Both the position numbers and the translations under genes were made by a program. A stretch of DNA of 64,000 nt from Clostridia bacterium (GTDB taxonomy: Bacteria > Bacillota > Peptococcia > DRI-13 > SM3-B62): positions 62,001-126,000 of the forward strand of contig JAHDSQ010000012.1 of assembly GCA_018432615.1 (NCBI GenBank), written 5' to 3'. Below the pieces are notes generated by a model. It was not told the origin of the DNA. It worked only from the letters and a program-made list of their open reading frames with translations, and ran no database searches. Shown here in pieces: positions 1 through 8,170 of this stretch. Numbering within the stretch: position 1 is the stretch's first letter; each line of letters starts with the position of its first letter.

Positions 1-180
1 GCCATTCAGGCTCTGTCATTGTTTCACTTGCTTAAAAACAGAAATGACATTCGGCCCGGTGTGATCCCGGTACCAAAGGAGATTGACCGCATGGTTGCCG
101 GTTTACGCTTGGAGGCGTTAGGAAGGAAAATTGATTCTTTAACCGACACACAAGATGAATATTTGAGGAATTGGTCTTAA
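1..180 (+). CDS. ahcY: Adenosylhomocysteinase, C-terminal end (partial)
   Basis: Fifty-nine codons are open from the left edge to a TAA at 178-180. The visible tail (LLKNRNDIRPGVIPVPKEID, then VAGLRLEALG and LTDTQDEYLRNW) resembles the C-terminus of bacterial S-adenosyl-L-homocysteine hydrolases, where a conserved Lys-containing segment closes over the NAD cofactor. The enzyme splits S-adenosylhomocysteine into adenosine and homocysteine in the activated-methyl cycle. The short Thermotoga-type ending (LT-x-EQ/TQ-x-EYL-x-W) is what is seen, not the longer eukaryotic tail. Only the end is visible, so the call rests on this one block. dinG follows after 29 nt and may be co-transcribed. Confidence 0.7.
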   Translation, partial: AIQALSLFHLLKNRNDIRPGVIPVPKEIDRMVAGLRLEALGRKIDSLTDTQDEYLRNWS

Positions 181-209
181 TAACATGAATTGTATAGGCG
201 GGCTGTTTA

Positions 210-2987
210 ATGACAAAATTTGACTGGGTATTTATCGATCTAGAAACAACCGGTATTCAATCTGAAACAGATCGGATTATAGAAGTAGCTGCAATCAGTG
301 TTAAGAGCGATGGGACAAGAGAAACTTACCAGCAAATGGTGAATCCGGGGATCCCAATCCCGGAGTTTATCACACAGCTTACGGGTATAAGCGATGATAT
401 GGTTAAAAATGCCCCGCGGATGAGTGAAATCCTGCCGTTATTGCTGTGCTTCATTGAAGGAAAAGTCCTTGTGGCGCATAATGCTGCTTTTGATCTTTCC
501 TTTTTACGGGCGGCCAACGGCGGGAAACTGCCGAATTTGCATGTTTGTACCTTTGAATTGGCCCGGCTATTGTTTCCCGGTTTGTCATCGTACAGTTTGC
601 AGAATCTGGTCAGAACATTTGAAATTCCAGAGGCAAGACCGGAGCATCGTGCATTAGCTGATACCCTTGCGTTGGAGGGTCTGTTTGCAAAGTTGATGAA
701 AAGATTAAAAAGTCTATCGATAAAAAACCTAGAGGAAGTCAATCATTTCTTTCAAGATCAAGAGAAGGGATTAACTTTTTTATGGCAAGAGGTTTTACGT
801 GAAAAGGTACGAGAATACAATTTTACTGAAGATACTAAAGCGTCTTCGTATAAAGACAAGGAAGTCAAAGATATAAAAGAAAAAAAAGATTCCGGTTTTG
901 AAAAAATATGGGATATTGATTATCTCATAAAAATGTTTTTGCCCGGAGGGAAGATAGCCCTGGCTTTTCAAACATATCAAGAAAGACCGGCGCAAATAAA
1001 ACTTCTCAAGTCAGTGGCTAAAGCTTTTATGCAGAGGCGTCATTTGCTTGCCGAGGCAGGAACAGGGGTTGGCAAATCATTAGCCTATCTCGTGCCGGCG
1101 GTGTATTGGTCCGTGACTGAAGGAGAAAAGGTTGTTATATCCACTCATACGATTGCACTACAGGAACAGTTATTGCAAAGTGACATCAAGTTTTTAAAAG
1201 AGGAGTTAAGGATTCCGTTGCACGCGGCGGTTTTTAAAGGCAGGAGTAATTATGTTTGTCGGCAGAGGTATCAGGCCGCAAAAGAGAATGCAAAAACAAT
1301 GTCTTGGATAGAGAAGTTATTTTTTGCCAGGGTAGGGCTTTGGCTGACAAGTAACGAGACAGGAGATAAGGACTCTCTTAATCTTGGTGAGTGGGAGCAT
1401 GAAATATATCATCAATTGGCCTCATCAAGTGATAACTGTCATTCTCACGATTGTCCATATTACCAGGCTTGTTTTTACCAAAAGGCCAGGCAGCATGCTC
1501 AAGATGCCGATGTGCTGATTATTAATCATTCTCTGCTGCTGACGGATCTTAAACTGGGCGGAAAAGTACTTCCCCCATACAAATATTTGGTTATTGATGA
1601 AGCCCATCATTTGGAGGAAGAAGGTTCGAAGCAGTTCAGTGAAGTGTTTTCTTTGCGTAATTACTCAAGATGCTTGACGGGTCTTGCCAGAAAAAGAGAT
1701 ATCTTTAGAAATAAAGGAGTACTATTCTCTTGGAAGCAATATTTTATTGCTGAAAACAGGAAAGATGATAATTCCGTTTCCATGGTACAAATGATAGAAA
1801 AAGCCGAAACTATTATCGGCAAATTGCAGGAAAGACTTAAGGAAATCATAAATTACACAGCAGCAATGACTTCCGATACTATCAGAATTAAGGCAGAAAT
1901 GAAAGAAAACCAGTACTGGAAAGAAATTTCTTTGCTTTTCGATAATTTCATGGTGATAAATGCCGATCTATTGGAGACATTAAAGGTTATTCAGACTGGA
2001 ATCGAGGGCGAGAACTATGAGCTACACAATCTCTACAACAGCCTTGTTGCGGACTATCATTTAGTGCGTGAGTTTTTTTGTGACATACAGGATGATAATA
2101 TGGTCTATTGGATGGAAAAAGCAAAAAATGATTTGAGGTTATATATAACACCGGTTAAAACGGCAGATATATTCAATGAAAAGCTATTTGGTGAAAAAGA
2201 GTCGGTTATCATGACTTCAGCGACACTGAGTATCGAAGGTCGCTTTTCCTTCTTGCTTGAGCAATTGGGTATTGATGAGGATATTGTAGACACAGTATCC
2301 ATTGATTCACCATTCCTTTATGATGAACAATCGCTTTTGCTGGTAGACAGAAGCCTGCCTGATCCGGTCAAAACAAGCGAGGAGTGTTATAATCTTGCTT
2401 TAGGGGATGCCCTGAAGACATTGCTTTGTGCAACAAAGGGCGGTACAATGGTACTGTTCACCTCTCACAAACAGATGAGAAGTATTTACAACATGTTAAA
2501 AGAACCGCTAAAACAGGCCGGCCTGGAGCTGCTTGTTGACGGGATTAATGGCAGCCGCAATGTATTGCTGAGGGAAATAAAAAACAATCCGTTTGTTGTT
2601 GTTTTCGGAGCCAATACTTTTTGGGAAGGAATCGATTTGCCGGGTCAGGCCTTGACAGCCTTAGTTATTGTAAAGCTTCCATTTTTACCGCCAAACTTGC
2701 CCTTAGTGGAAGCAAAAATAGAGCAACTCAACAGGGAAGGCAAAAATGGTTTTTATTCTTACAGTCTTCCTCAGGCGGTTGTAAGGTTTAAACAAGGATA
2801 TGGCAGATTGATACGCTCGATTGATGATTCCGGTGTTGTTGTGGTAATGGATAGGAGGATCGTTGAAAAAAAATATGGCAAGGTATTTCTTCGCTCCTTG
2901 CCCTGTAGTAATTTCTTTGTAGGAGAAACAGATGATATTGCTTGCAGGATAGAAAATTGGTTTTCTGAAATGAATATTCATAAGTAA
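210..2987 (+). CDS. dinG: DnaQ-type exonuclease fused to DinG family helicase
   Basis: The 925-residue protein has two parts. Residues 1-170 are a DEDD 3'-5' exonuclease: D10 and E12 in DLETTG, a second motif around HNAAFDLSFL, and a third HRALADT motif. From about residue 245 on there is an XPD/DinG superfamily 2 helicase with Walker A K289 in AGTGVGKS and a DEAH box at 463-466. Length and order match the Gram-positive DinG fusion. Four cysteines, C350, C410, C415 and C421, lie between the ATPase motifs with the C-x4-C-x5-C spacing of the Fe-S cluster in E. coli DinG, so a 4Fe-4S cluster is likely (inference). Probable role: ATP-dependent unwinding or nuclease action in DNA repair or R-loop removal. 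Start ATG follows a weak purine-rich site. Confidence 0.92.
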   Translation: MTKFDWVFIDLETTGIQSETDRIIEVAAISVKSDGTRETYQQMVNPGIPIPEFITQLTGISDDMVKNAPRMSEILPLLLCFIEGKVLVAHNAAFDLSFLRAANGGKLPNLHVCTFELARLLFPGLSSYSLQNLVRTFEIPEARPEHRALADTLALEGLFAKLMKRLKSLSIKNLEEVNHFFQDQEKGLTFLWQEVLREKVREYNFTEDTKASSYKDKEVKDIKEKKDSGFEKIWDIDYLIKMFLPGGKIALAFQTYQERPAQIKLLKSVAKAFMQRRHLLAEAGTGVGKSLAYLVPAVYWSVTEGEKVVISTHTIALQEQLLQSDIKFLKEELRIPLHAAVFKGRSNYVCRQRYQAAKENAKTMSWIEKLFFARVGLWLTSNETGDKDSLNLGEWEHEIYHQLASSSDNCHSHDCPYYQACFYQKARQHAQDADVLIINHSLLLTDLKLGGKVLPPYKYLVIDEAHHLEEEGSKQFSEVFSLRNYSRCLTGLARKRDIFRNKGVLFSWKQYFIAENRKDDNSVSMVQMIEKAETIIGKLQERLKEIINYTAAMTSDTIRIKAEMKENQYWKEISLLFDNFMVINADLLETLKVIQTGIEGENYELHNLYNSLVADYHLVREFFCDIQDDNMVYWMEKAKNDLRLYITPVKTADIFNEKLFGEKESVIMTSATLSIEGRFSFLLEQLGIDEDIVDTVSIDSPFLYDEQSLLLVDRSLPDPVKTSEECYNLALGDALKTLLCATKGGTMVLFTSHKQMRSIYNMLKEPLKQAGLELLVDGINGSRNVLLREIKNNPFVVVFGANTFWEGIDLPGQALTALVIVKLPFLPPNLPLVEAKIEQLNREGKNGFYSYSLPQAVVRFKQGYGRLIRSIDDSGVVVVMDRRIVEKKYGKVFLRSLPCSNFFVGETDDIACRIENWFSEMNIHK

Positions 2988-3061
2988 AACCGGGCTTTTG
3001 CCGGTCAGTAAAAGATGGTAAAATGAGAACGGTGATGCTTTAGAAGGGAGGGATGAAATCT

Positions 3062-3718
3062 GTGAAAAAACATGACCTTTTTATCCTGCCGGATGCTTTT
3101 TCGTTTGTCATTGTGGGAATTGCGGTATCATTTATTGTTTATTATTCTCTGGGATTAGTGGCATCCTTATTGCCGATTATTTTAACTTTATTTGTGTTGC
3201 TCTTTTTTCGTAATCCTTCGCGAAAAGCCATCGCTGGGCCCGGAGATGTTCTTTCCCCTGCAGACGGAAGGGTTGTATCTATTGATGAAGTTGAAGAGAC
3301 AGAGTATATTGATGGACCGGCAATAAAGATAAGTATTTTTTTAAGCATGGCGAATGTGCATGTTAATAGAAGTCCTATTGCCGGGAAAGTTGAGTATCTT
3401 AAATATAAACCCGGTAAGTTTTTTCCGGCCTTTAAAGGACATGCGTCCCATTTGAACGAACGTAACTATTTAGGTATCAGGAATGAAGAAGATCCCGGAC
3501 AATATTTGTTGGTTGTGCAAATTACGGGGTTTATAGCTCGAAGAATTGTGTGCTGGTCAAAAAAAGGAGATGTTCTATCATTGGGACAAAGGTTCGGTGT
3601 AATAAAGTTTGGGTCCCGAACGGACGTTTACCTTCCTAAAGGATGCGAAGTATTAATAGAAAAAGGTCATCGTGTCAAGGGAGGGGTAACAGTTATTGGG
3701 AGGTTGTGTAATGAGTAA
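3062..3718 (+). CDS. psd: Phosphatidylserine decarboxylase, short type
   Basis: Decarboxylates phosphatidylserine to phosphatidylethanolamine at the membrane, using a pyruvoyl group made by self-cleavage. The product is about 218 residues, the short form common in Firmicutes and archaea. Two hydrophobic segments lie near the N-terminus (about residues 14-50). The processing site is G184-S185 inside KFGSRTDVYLP; S185 should become the pyruvoyl. I place the start at GTG 3062, because the ribosome site GGGAGGG (3046-3052) is nine bases upstream; the in-frame ATG at 3053 is directly against that site. The gene overlaps pssA by 8 nt, the classic pair for making phosphatidylethanolamine from CDP-diacylglycerol. 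Confidence 0.93.
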   Translation: MKKHDLFILPDAFSFVIVGIAVSFIVYYSLGLVASLLPIILTLFVLLFFRNPSRKAIAGPGDVLSPADGRVVSIDEVEETEYIDGPAIKISIFLSMANVHVNRSPIAGKVEYLKYKPGKFFPAFKGHASHLNERNYLGIRNEEDPGQYLLVVQITGFIARRIVCWSKKGDVLSLGQRFGVIKFGSRTDVYLPKGCEVLIEKGHRVKGGVTVIGRLCNE

Positions 3719-4214
3719 AAAGTTGATACCGAATGTTGTAACCGTCCTTAATATGGTTTTTGGAATTGCTGCGCTCTGGTATACAATGGAAGGGTATTAT
3801 AAACAGGCGGCTGTCGCTATTTTGATTGCTATGGTGATGGATACCATCGATGGCAGACTGGCAAGACGTTGGCATGTTTCTTCCGAGTTTGGCAAAGAGC
3901 TTGACTCACTGGCGGACTTGATTTCATTTGGGGTCGCACCGGCGTTGCTCTTATATTCGAGTGTTCTGTATTTATTGGGCGGCGGTGGATTGATAGTGGC
4001 AATTGTTTTTGCATTATGCGGGGCTGTTAGGCTGGCAAGATTCAACGTCCTGAATATCAAAACATATTTTGTGGGTTTGCCGATTACAGTGGCCGGGCCC
4101 TTAGTGGCGGTAACCGTATTGTTGTCTAATATTTTGCCGTTATATTTTTACCCTGTGTTTTCTTTTCTGCTATCATATTTAATGGTTAGTAATATCAGAA
4201 TGCCAAAACTATAG
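3711..4214 (+). CDS. pssA: CDP-diacylglycerol-serine O-phosphatidyltransferase
   Basis: Membrane enzyme that transfers phosphatidate from CDP-diacylglycerol to serine. The 167-residue protein carries the complete CDP-alcohol phosphatidyltransferase signature: D44-x2-D47-G48-x2-A51-R52-x8-G61-x3-D65-x3-D69. The Asp residues bind the metal and substrate. The remainder is five or six hydrophobic helices. Start ATG 3711 has GGGAGG at 3698-3703 with a 7-base spacer, and it overlaps the end of psd by 8 nt, so translation is probably coupled and the two enzymes act in series. A longer reading from TTG 3696 is possible but lacks its own ribosome site. Confidence 0.93.
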   Translation: MSKKLIPNVVTVLNMVFGIAALWYTMEGYYKQAAVAILIAMVMDTIDGRLARRWHVSSEFGKELDSLADLISFGVAPALLLYSSVLYLLGGGGLIVAIVFALCGAVRLARFNVLNIKTYFVGLPITVAGPLVAVTVLLSNILPLYFYPVFSFLLSYLMVSNIRMPKL

Positions 4215-4274
4215 GCATATAACCCGATACCCGGCATATACATTATTAGGACAAGGTATGTGTGAGGGATAACG

Positions 4275-4598
4275 ATGCTGTGCTTATTGTCCTTTGGGGC
4301 AGGTTATTTGCTGAACGAGGAATTATCAATAAAAAGAATAGTGAGAAGTCTGAACTATCTTCATGAAGGCTGGTTTTTTCATGATTGCGACGAGGGCATT
4401 GTTATTTACTGGATATTTGCGGTGCTTTCTTTTGCCAAGGCCTATACTTGGGCCATTGTCATTGATGCTATCGTGTTAGATGATTATTATTTTGTCGGCT
4501 GTTTTTATGTATTAGGTAATCTTCTGGCTGCAGGAAAGACCGGTGGGCTTCGTATAACACCATGGGTGTCAGTATTGGGAATATTGGTGGCATGGTAA
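4275..4598 (+). CDS. Small membrane protein, degenerate PlsY-like
   Basis: A 107-residue hydrophobic protein that I cannot assign firmly. It has a ribosome site (GAGGG at 4264-4268) six bases before ATG. The order of features recalls PlsY, the acyl-phosphate:glycerol-3-phosphate acyltransferase: an N-terminal AGYLL helix, a helix near residues 45-65, then FYVLGNLLAAGKTGG followed by WVSVLGIL. PlsY has a GH-x-FP-x-FKGGKG-type loop before its next helix at that point. The catalytic residues of PlsY loops 1 to 3 are not conserved, and the usual length is about 200. The lipid context (psd, pssA) fits a PlsY relative that has decayed or been repurposed. It runs into two further tiny frames downstream. 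Confidence is in the frame being real or recently real, less in the family. Confidence 0.45.
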   Translation: MLCLLSFGAGYLLNEELSIKRIVRSLNYLHEGWFFHDCDEGIVIYWIFAVLSFAKAYTWAIVIDAIVLDDYYFVGCFYVLGNLLAAGKTGGLRITPWVSVLGILVAW

Positions 4599-4761
4599 TA
4601 TCACTATTTTCCGACGGACAGTCACCTTTTTCCGCCAAGGCAATAAAATATCTTGGAAAGCTTAAAGGATGGAAGGTGACGACATGAAGGATATTAAAGC
4701 TGTATACTATTTTCCATTGCCAAATTTTATATTGAATATACTGAGGAAAAAAACAAAATGA
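4592..4761 (+). pseudogene. Two coupled micro-ORFs, possible PlsY-like gene remnant
   Basis: Immediately after the PlsY-like frame lie ATG 4592 to TGA 4687 (31 residues) and ATG 4684 to TGA 4761 (25 residues). The first overlaps the preceding stop by 7 nt in the -1 frame and the second overlaps by ATGA. The hydrophobic run continues across the first junction (LGILVAW then MVISLF), as expected if a single gene has suffered frameshifts. Alternatively these are translationally coupled small peptides. The last stop sits inside the left arm of the following terminator. No known family is recognised in either piece. Confidence 0.3.
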
Positions 4762-4799
4762 AACGGGAGTGTGATGCCACCCCGTTTCATTTTGTTTTT
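4751..4799. terminator. Bidirectional terminator between convergent genes
   Basis: A perfect 17-bp inverted repeat (4751-4767 with 4781-4797) encloses a 13-base loop. The stem has A-rich and T-rich outer ends, so it gives a U-tract on both strands. It separates the plus-strand lipid genes from the minus-strand TIGR04086 gene, whose stop codon abuts it. Confidence 0.9.
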
Positions 4800-5217
4800 A
4801 AACATCTTCACCTGCAAGCCCTATTCCGATAAAACCTCCCAAAGCACCTAAGATAACAGCAAAAAGGAATCTTTTCATCACAAAGTAAATACTTATTGCT
4901 TGGGTGGTGAAGATTATTCCTATGATGAGTATGATGGCAAGATAAGCCAAACTGCTTGCAAGACCGTGCAATAAACCCTTGAACTTCGCCGAACGGGCAC
5001 CTATTACGGCAGACATAAAAATACTGACAAAGAAAGTGAAGCCTGCGAAATTGCCCAGGAGAGATTCCGAAAGAGAGGTAAATTGCAGAATAAGACTGAA
5101 CAAGGCGGTTAGCAATACGGTTAACAGCAAGGCCCATAATACGCCTTTTATTACAGAAAATCCGTTAAATCCCGTCTTGCTCATTCTTGTAGGCAGGTAT
5201 TCCCCGTATTTTGACAT
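4798..5217 (-). CDS. TIGR04086 family membrane protein
   Basis: A 139-residue integral membrane protein with four predicted helices (roughly residues 23-47, 57-70, 80-105 and 113-135) after a short polar N-terminus. The length, the four-helix plan and the glycine-rich last helix fit the TIGR04086/DUF3792 family of Firmicute membrane proteins, whose function is not known. The start has AGGTGAG eight bases upstream on the minus strand. It stands alone, convergent with the lipid genes and divergent from the TPR gene. Confidence 0.65.
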   Translation of the reverse strand: MSKYGEYLPTRMSKTGFNGFSVIKGVLWALLLTVLLTALFSLILQFTSLSESLLGNFAGFTFFVSIFMSAVIGARSAKFKGLLHGLASSLAYLAIILIIGIIFTTQAISIYFVMKRFLFAVILGALGGFIGIGLAGEDV

Positions 5218-5376
5218 ACTTTATCACTCACCTAATGCTTCATCTTTAAGAAATGATTATGCCGCTAAATACAAATTATGTTCAACGTGAAAGATGGCAA
5301 TAAATGGAAGGAATTTATGTATTTGTGGCGAAATACAACATAATCCCATGAGATAAAACAAGAAGGGAGTATGAGG

Positions 5377-6522
5377 ATGAGAGGATTTAAAGAAAGGATT
5401 AAGGCATTCTGGTTTAAGGGTAATTACTATGCTTATTATTTGTTGCGGGATAACAAAAAAGCCTGTTGTTATTTGGATTCACTGCTTAATAATGCTAATA
5501 GCTTCACGGCTGATGCAGAGGAATGGGCGAAGTTGGGGATTATGAGCATGAAAATAAAAAGATATGATGTGGCCTCTGATATATTAAAAAGGGCGGTAGA
5601 TTATAGCGCCAGGGAAGCGAAATATCTTTATCTGCTAGGGAAAAGTGAACAGCAAAAAGGAGATTACCATTCGGCAGAAGCTCTGTTCGACGAGGCATGT
5701 AAGAAAGATAAAGACTTTTATGAAGCGCTTTTTTCCAAAGGAGAAATTAAGTTTAAACGGGGAAGATATCAAGAGGCATTGCAATGTTTCCAAATGTATC
5801 TTAAAGCCAGAAAAAATGACGCGTTGGCACTTAATAACGCAGGGTTATCTCACTTGTTTCTTAACGAATTGGCTGAGGCTGAGGAATGTTTCAGTGAGGC
5901 AGTGAGGTTGAGGCCGAAAGACAATGATATTATTTTTAATTATGCGACCCTTTTTCTTCGAGAAAAGAAATATAAGGAAGCAGTAAAAAAATATGAGATG
6001 ATATCAGGCGAGGGAAATATAAGGGTACTATGCGCCCTGGGATATTGTTACGGGCAAATCGGTGAATTTACCCAAAGCAGGAGTTGTTATTATAAAGTCT
6101 TAGAGTCGGACAGCAAAAACAGGGAAGCGTTACTAAATCTTGCCGTAGTCTGTGCAAAATCCGGGGAAAAAGCTTGTGCCCTTCGGATCTTTACCAATTT
6201 GCTGCAATTGAACCCCGAGGATTATGAACTGCTTAATGATATAGCCTGGGTTTACGAAATGTTGGAAGACTATGAAAAAGCTGAGGAATACTACTTAAAG
6301 GGGTTGAATGTGTCTGCAGGCGATCCCAAAATAGCCTATAACTTGGTCTGTTGTCTGGACAGGCAAGGCAAGTACTCTGAAGCAATTGATGCTGCAAAGT
6401 ATCTTAAAACTGCTCCGGATTGGCAAAGAACAGCCTGGTCTTCAGTAGCAAGAATTTATGAAAAAATGGGTGCGGATTCGTTGGCGATATATTATTATAA
6501 TAGGGCGCTGGGTTTAGAATGA
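5377..6522 (+). CDS. Tetratricopeptide repeat protein
   Basis: A soluble protein of 381 residues built almost wholly from TPR units of about 34 residues, each showing the A/G-x3-Y and A-x3-F/Y-x-A pattern (for example LGKSEQQKGDYHSAEALFDE, FSKGEIKFKRGRYQEALQCF and LALNNAGLSHLFLNELAEAE). TPR solenoids bind other proteins; no catalytic domain, signal peptide or transmembrane segment is visible, so the partner is unknown. The ribosome site AGAAGGGAG (5361-5369) favours ATG 5377 over ATG 5371, which touches it. The gene is apart from the folE group, 54 nt upstream of folE. Confidence 0.85.
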   Translation: MRGFKERIKAFWFKGNYYAYYLLRDNKKACCYLDSLLNNANSFTADAEEWAKLGIMSMKIKRYDVASDILKRAVDYSAREAKYLYLLGKSEQQKGDYHSAEALFDEACKKDKDFYEALFSKGEIKFKRGRYQEALQCFQMYLKARKNDALALNNAGLSHLFLNELAEAEECFSEAVRLRPKDNDIIFNYATLFLREKKYKEAVKKYEMISGEGNIRVLCALGYCYGQIGEFTQSRSCYYKVLESDSKNREALLNLAVVCAKSGEKACALRIFTNLLQLNPEDYELLNDIAWVYEMLEDYEKAEEYYLKGLNVSAGDPKIAYNLVCCLDRQGKYSEAIDAAKYLKTAPDWQRTAWSSVARIYEKMGADSLAIYYYNRALGLE

Positions 6523-6576
6523 GAAAAGAGTATGATAGAATGTACAATAAAATACTAATAAAAATGAGGTAATCGC

Positions 6577-7143
6577 ATGGATCAGGAAAAAATAAAAAGA
6601 GCGGTAAGGGATATAATTGAAGCAATCGGTGAAGACCCGGAAAGAGAAGGCCTTCGTGATACACCGCTTCGTGTCGCAAAAATGTACGAAGAGGTTTTTT
6701 CCGGGCTGAAACAAAAGCCGGAAGAGCATTTGGAGGTTTATTTTAATGAGGAGCATGAGGAAATGGTCTTGGTAAAAGATATACCGATGTATTCTTTTTG
6801 TGAGCACCATTTGCTGCCGTTTTATGGTTTAGCCCATGTTGCCTATATTCCTAGGAATAAAAAAGTCACCGGTCTTTCTAAGCTTGCTCGGGTCGTTGAT
6901 CTTTATTCACGCAGGCCGCAGTTGCAAGAAAGGTTAACTGCACAAATAGCAGATTCGATTGTTAATTTTCTTCACCCCCATGGTGTCATTGTAGTCATAG
7001 AAGCAGAGCATATGTGTATGACGCTCCGCGGGGTAAAAAAGCCAGGGAGCAAGACAATAACTTCCGCAGTAAGAGGCATTTTCAGAACTGAAGTGGCAAC
7101 TCGTGCCGAGGCATTGTCGTTGATAGGAAACAGAAGGTCTTAG
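6577..7143 (+). CDS. folE: GTP cyclohydrolase I
   Basis: Converts GTP to 7,8-dihydroneopterin triphosphate, the entry step to folate and, in many bacteria, queuosine. The 188-residue protein has the family's usual core: zinc ligands C75 and H78 in [10 protein letters not shown] and C147 in HMCMTLRG, plus [17 protein letters not shown] and the closing TSAVRGIF block. This is the zinc-dependent type IA enzyme. ATG 6577 is preceded by GAGGTAA at a good distance. No other folate gene is adjacent; the small DUF4264 gene follows 10 nt later. Confidence 0.97.
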   Translation: MDQEKIKRAVRDIIEAIGEDPEREGLRDTPLRVAKMYEEVFSGLKQKPEEHLEVYFNEEHEEMVLVKDIPMYSFCEHHLLPFYGLAHVAYIPRNKKVTGLSKLARVVDLYSRRPQLQERLTAQIADSIVNFLHPHGVIVVIEAEHMCMTLRGVKKPGSKTITSAVRGIFRTEVATRAEALSLIGNRRS

Positions 7144-7153
7144 AGGAGGAAAT

Positions 7154-7339
7154 ATGGATAATAATAGGGAAGAAAAGGACAAGCTGGTCTTACTGGCATC
7201 CAGAACTTTTGCCGGATACAGTGATATGTATAAGGTCGTTGATTTTGTAAATAAAAATATCAAGGATAAAGGAGTAATGCTCGGCCTTACTAAGGAAAGT
7301 GATACTGAAAGGGTGAGTATTAATATTTACCAGTTTTAA
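7154..7339 (+). CDS. DUF4264 (YpmA-like) small protein
   Basis: A 61-residue protein. The central stretch YSDMYKVVDFVNKNIKDKGVM and the ending VSINIYQF match the pattern of Bacillus YpmA, a DUF4264 protein (S-D-L-Y-K-I-V-D-x-L-N and a final FTIYRT-like strand). The function is unknown. A clear AGAGGAGGAA ribosome site lies just before ATG and the gene is 10 nt downstream of folE, so it is likely co-transcribed. No transmembrane segment or metal motif is present. Confidence 0.65.
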   Translation: MDNNREEKDKLVLLASRTFAGYSDMYKVVDFVNKNIKDKGVMLGLTKESDTERVSINIYQF

Positions 7340-7382
7340 TTTGATTTAACAGCGTGAATATAGATGGTTTATAGGAGGGTTT

Positions 7383-8159
7383 ATGCAGATATTATTGACC
7401 AACGATGACGGAATAATGGCCCAGGGATTAAGTGCTCTTGCCATGAAGTTGGAAAAGCTGGGAGAGATATATGTCGTTGCCCCTATGGAAGAAAGAAGCG
7501 CAACGGGACACGGTATAACGATATGGGATCCGATTAGAACAAAAGAAATTGAAATGCAAGGTGCAAAAAAAGCCTGGGCTATATCAGGTACCCCTGCGGA
7601 TTGCGTGAAGCTTGGAGTGCAGGAGTTTTTGAAGGACGACTGCAGTCTGGTTGTTTCAGGAATTAATAACGGGCCAAACCTTGGTACCGATGTTTTATAT
7701 TCCGGTACCGTATCGGCAGCTATAGAGGGCGCTGTTTTAGGAATTCCGTCGATTGCGGTGTCCCTTGCTTCATTTGAGTATAACGATTTTGAAACAGCAG
7801 CCGAAGCGGTCTGCAGACTTGTAAGGGAATTAATGAAAAATAAAAGTGTCATTCCCAAAGATACCCTTTTGAATGTGAATATCCCGGCTGTGAAGAAGGA
7901 ATTGTTAAAAGGCTATAAAATAACCAGGCTTGGTGTCCGTGAGTACGAAAATGTTTTTGACAGGAGGGTGGATCCCAGGGGTAATGTATATTACTGGCTC
8001 AAGGGTGATATAATTCCCAATCAGGACAGAGATCCGGAAATCGATGTGGTGGCTGTGGATAATAACTATATTTCTATCTCACCGATACATTTTGATTTAA
8101 CCGATTACGGGATTATTCAAAGCATTAAAAAAAGCGGACTAGAAAATATAAAAATATAA
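7383..8159 (+). CDS. surE: 5'/3'-nucleotidase SurE
   Basis: Metal-dependent phosphatase acting on nucleoside 5'- and 3'-monophosphates. The 258-residue protein has the full SurE metal site: D8 and D9 in LLTNDDG, S39 in MEERSATGHG and N95 in VSGINNGPNLG. The glycine-rich YSGTVSAAIEGA block also fits. ATG 7383 follows TAGGAGGG. The downstream neighbour is convergent with only 11 nt between the stops, and no terminator hairpin is visible there. Confidence 0.96.
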   Translation: MQILLTNDDGIMAQGLSALAMKLEKLGEIYVVAPMEERSATGHGITIWDPIRTKEIEMQGAKKAWAISGTPADCVKLGVQEFLKDDCSLVVSGINNGPNLGTDVLYSGTVSAAIEGAVLGIPSIAVSLASFEYNDFETAAEAVCRLVRELMKNKSVIPKDTLLNVNIPAVKKELLKGYKITRLGVREYENVFDRRVDPRGNVYYWLKGDIIPNQDRDPEIDVVAVDNNYISISPIHFDLTDYGIIQSIKKSGLENIKI

Positions 8160-8170
8160 AGCCGTATGGT

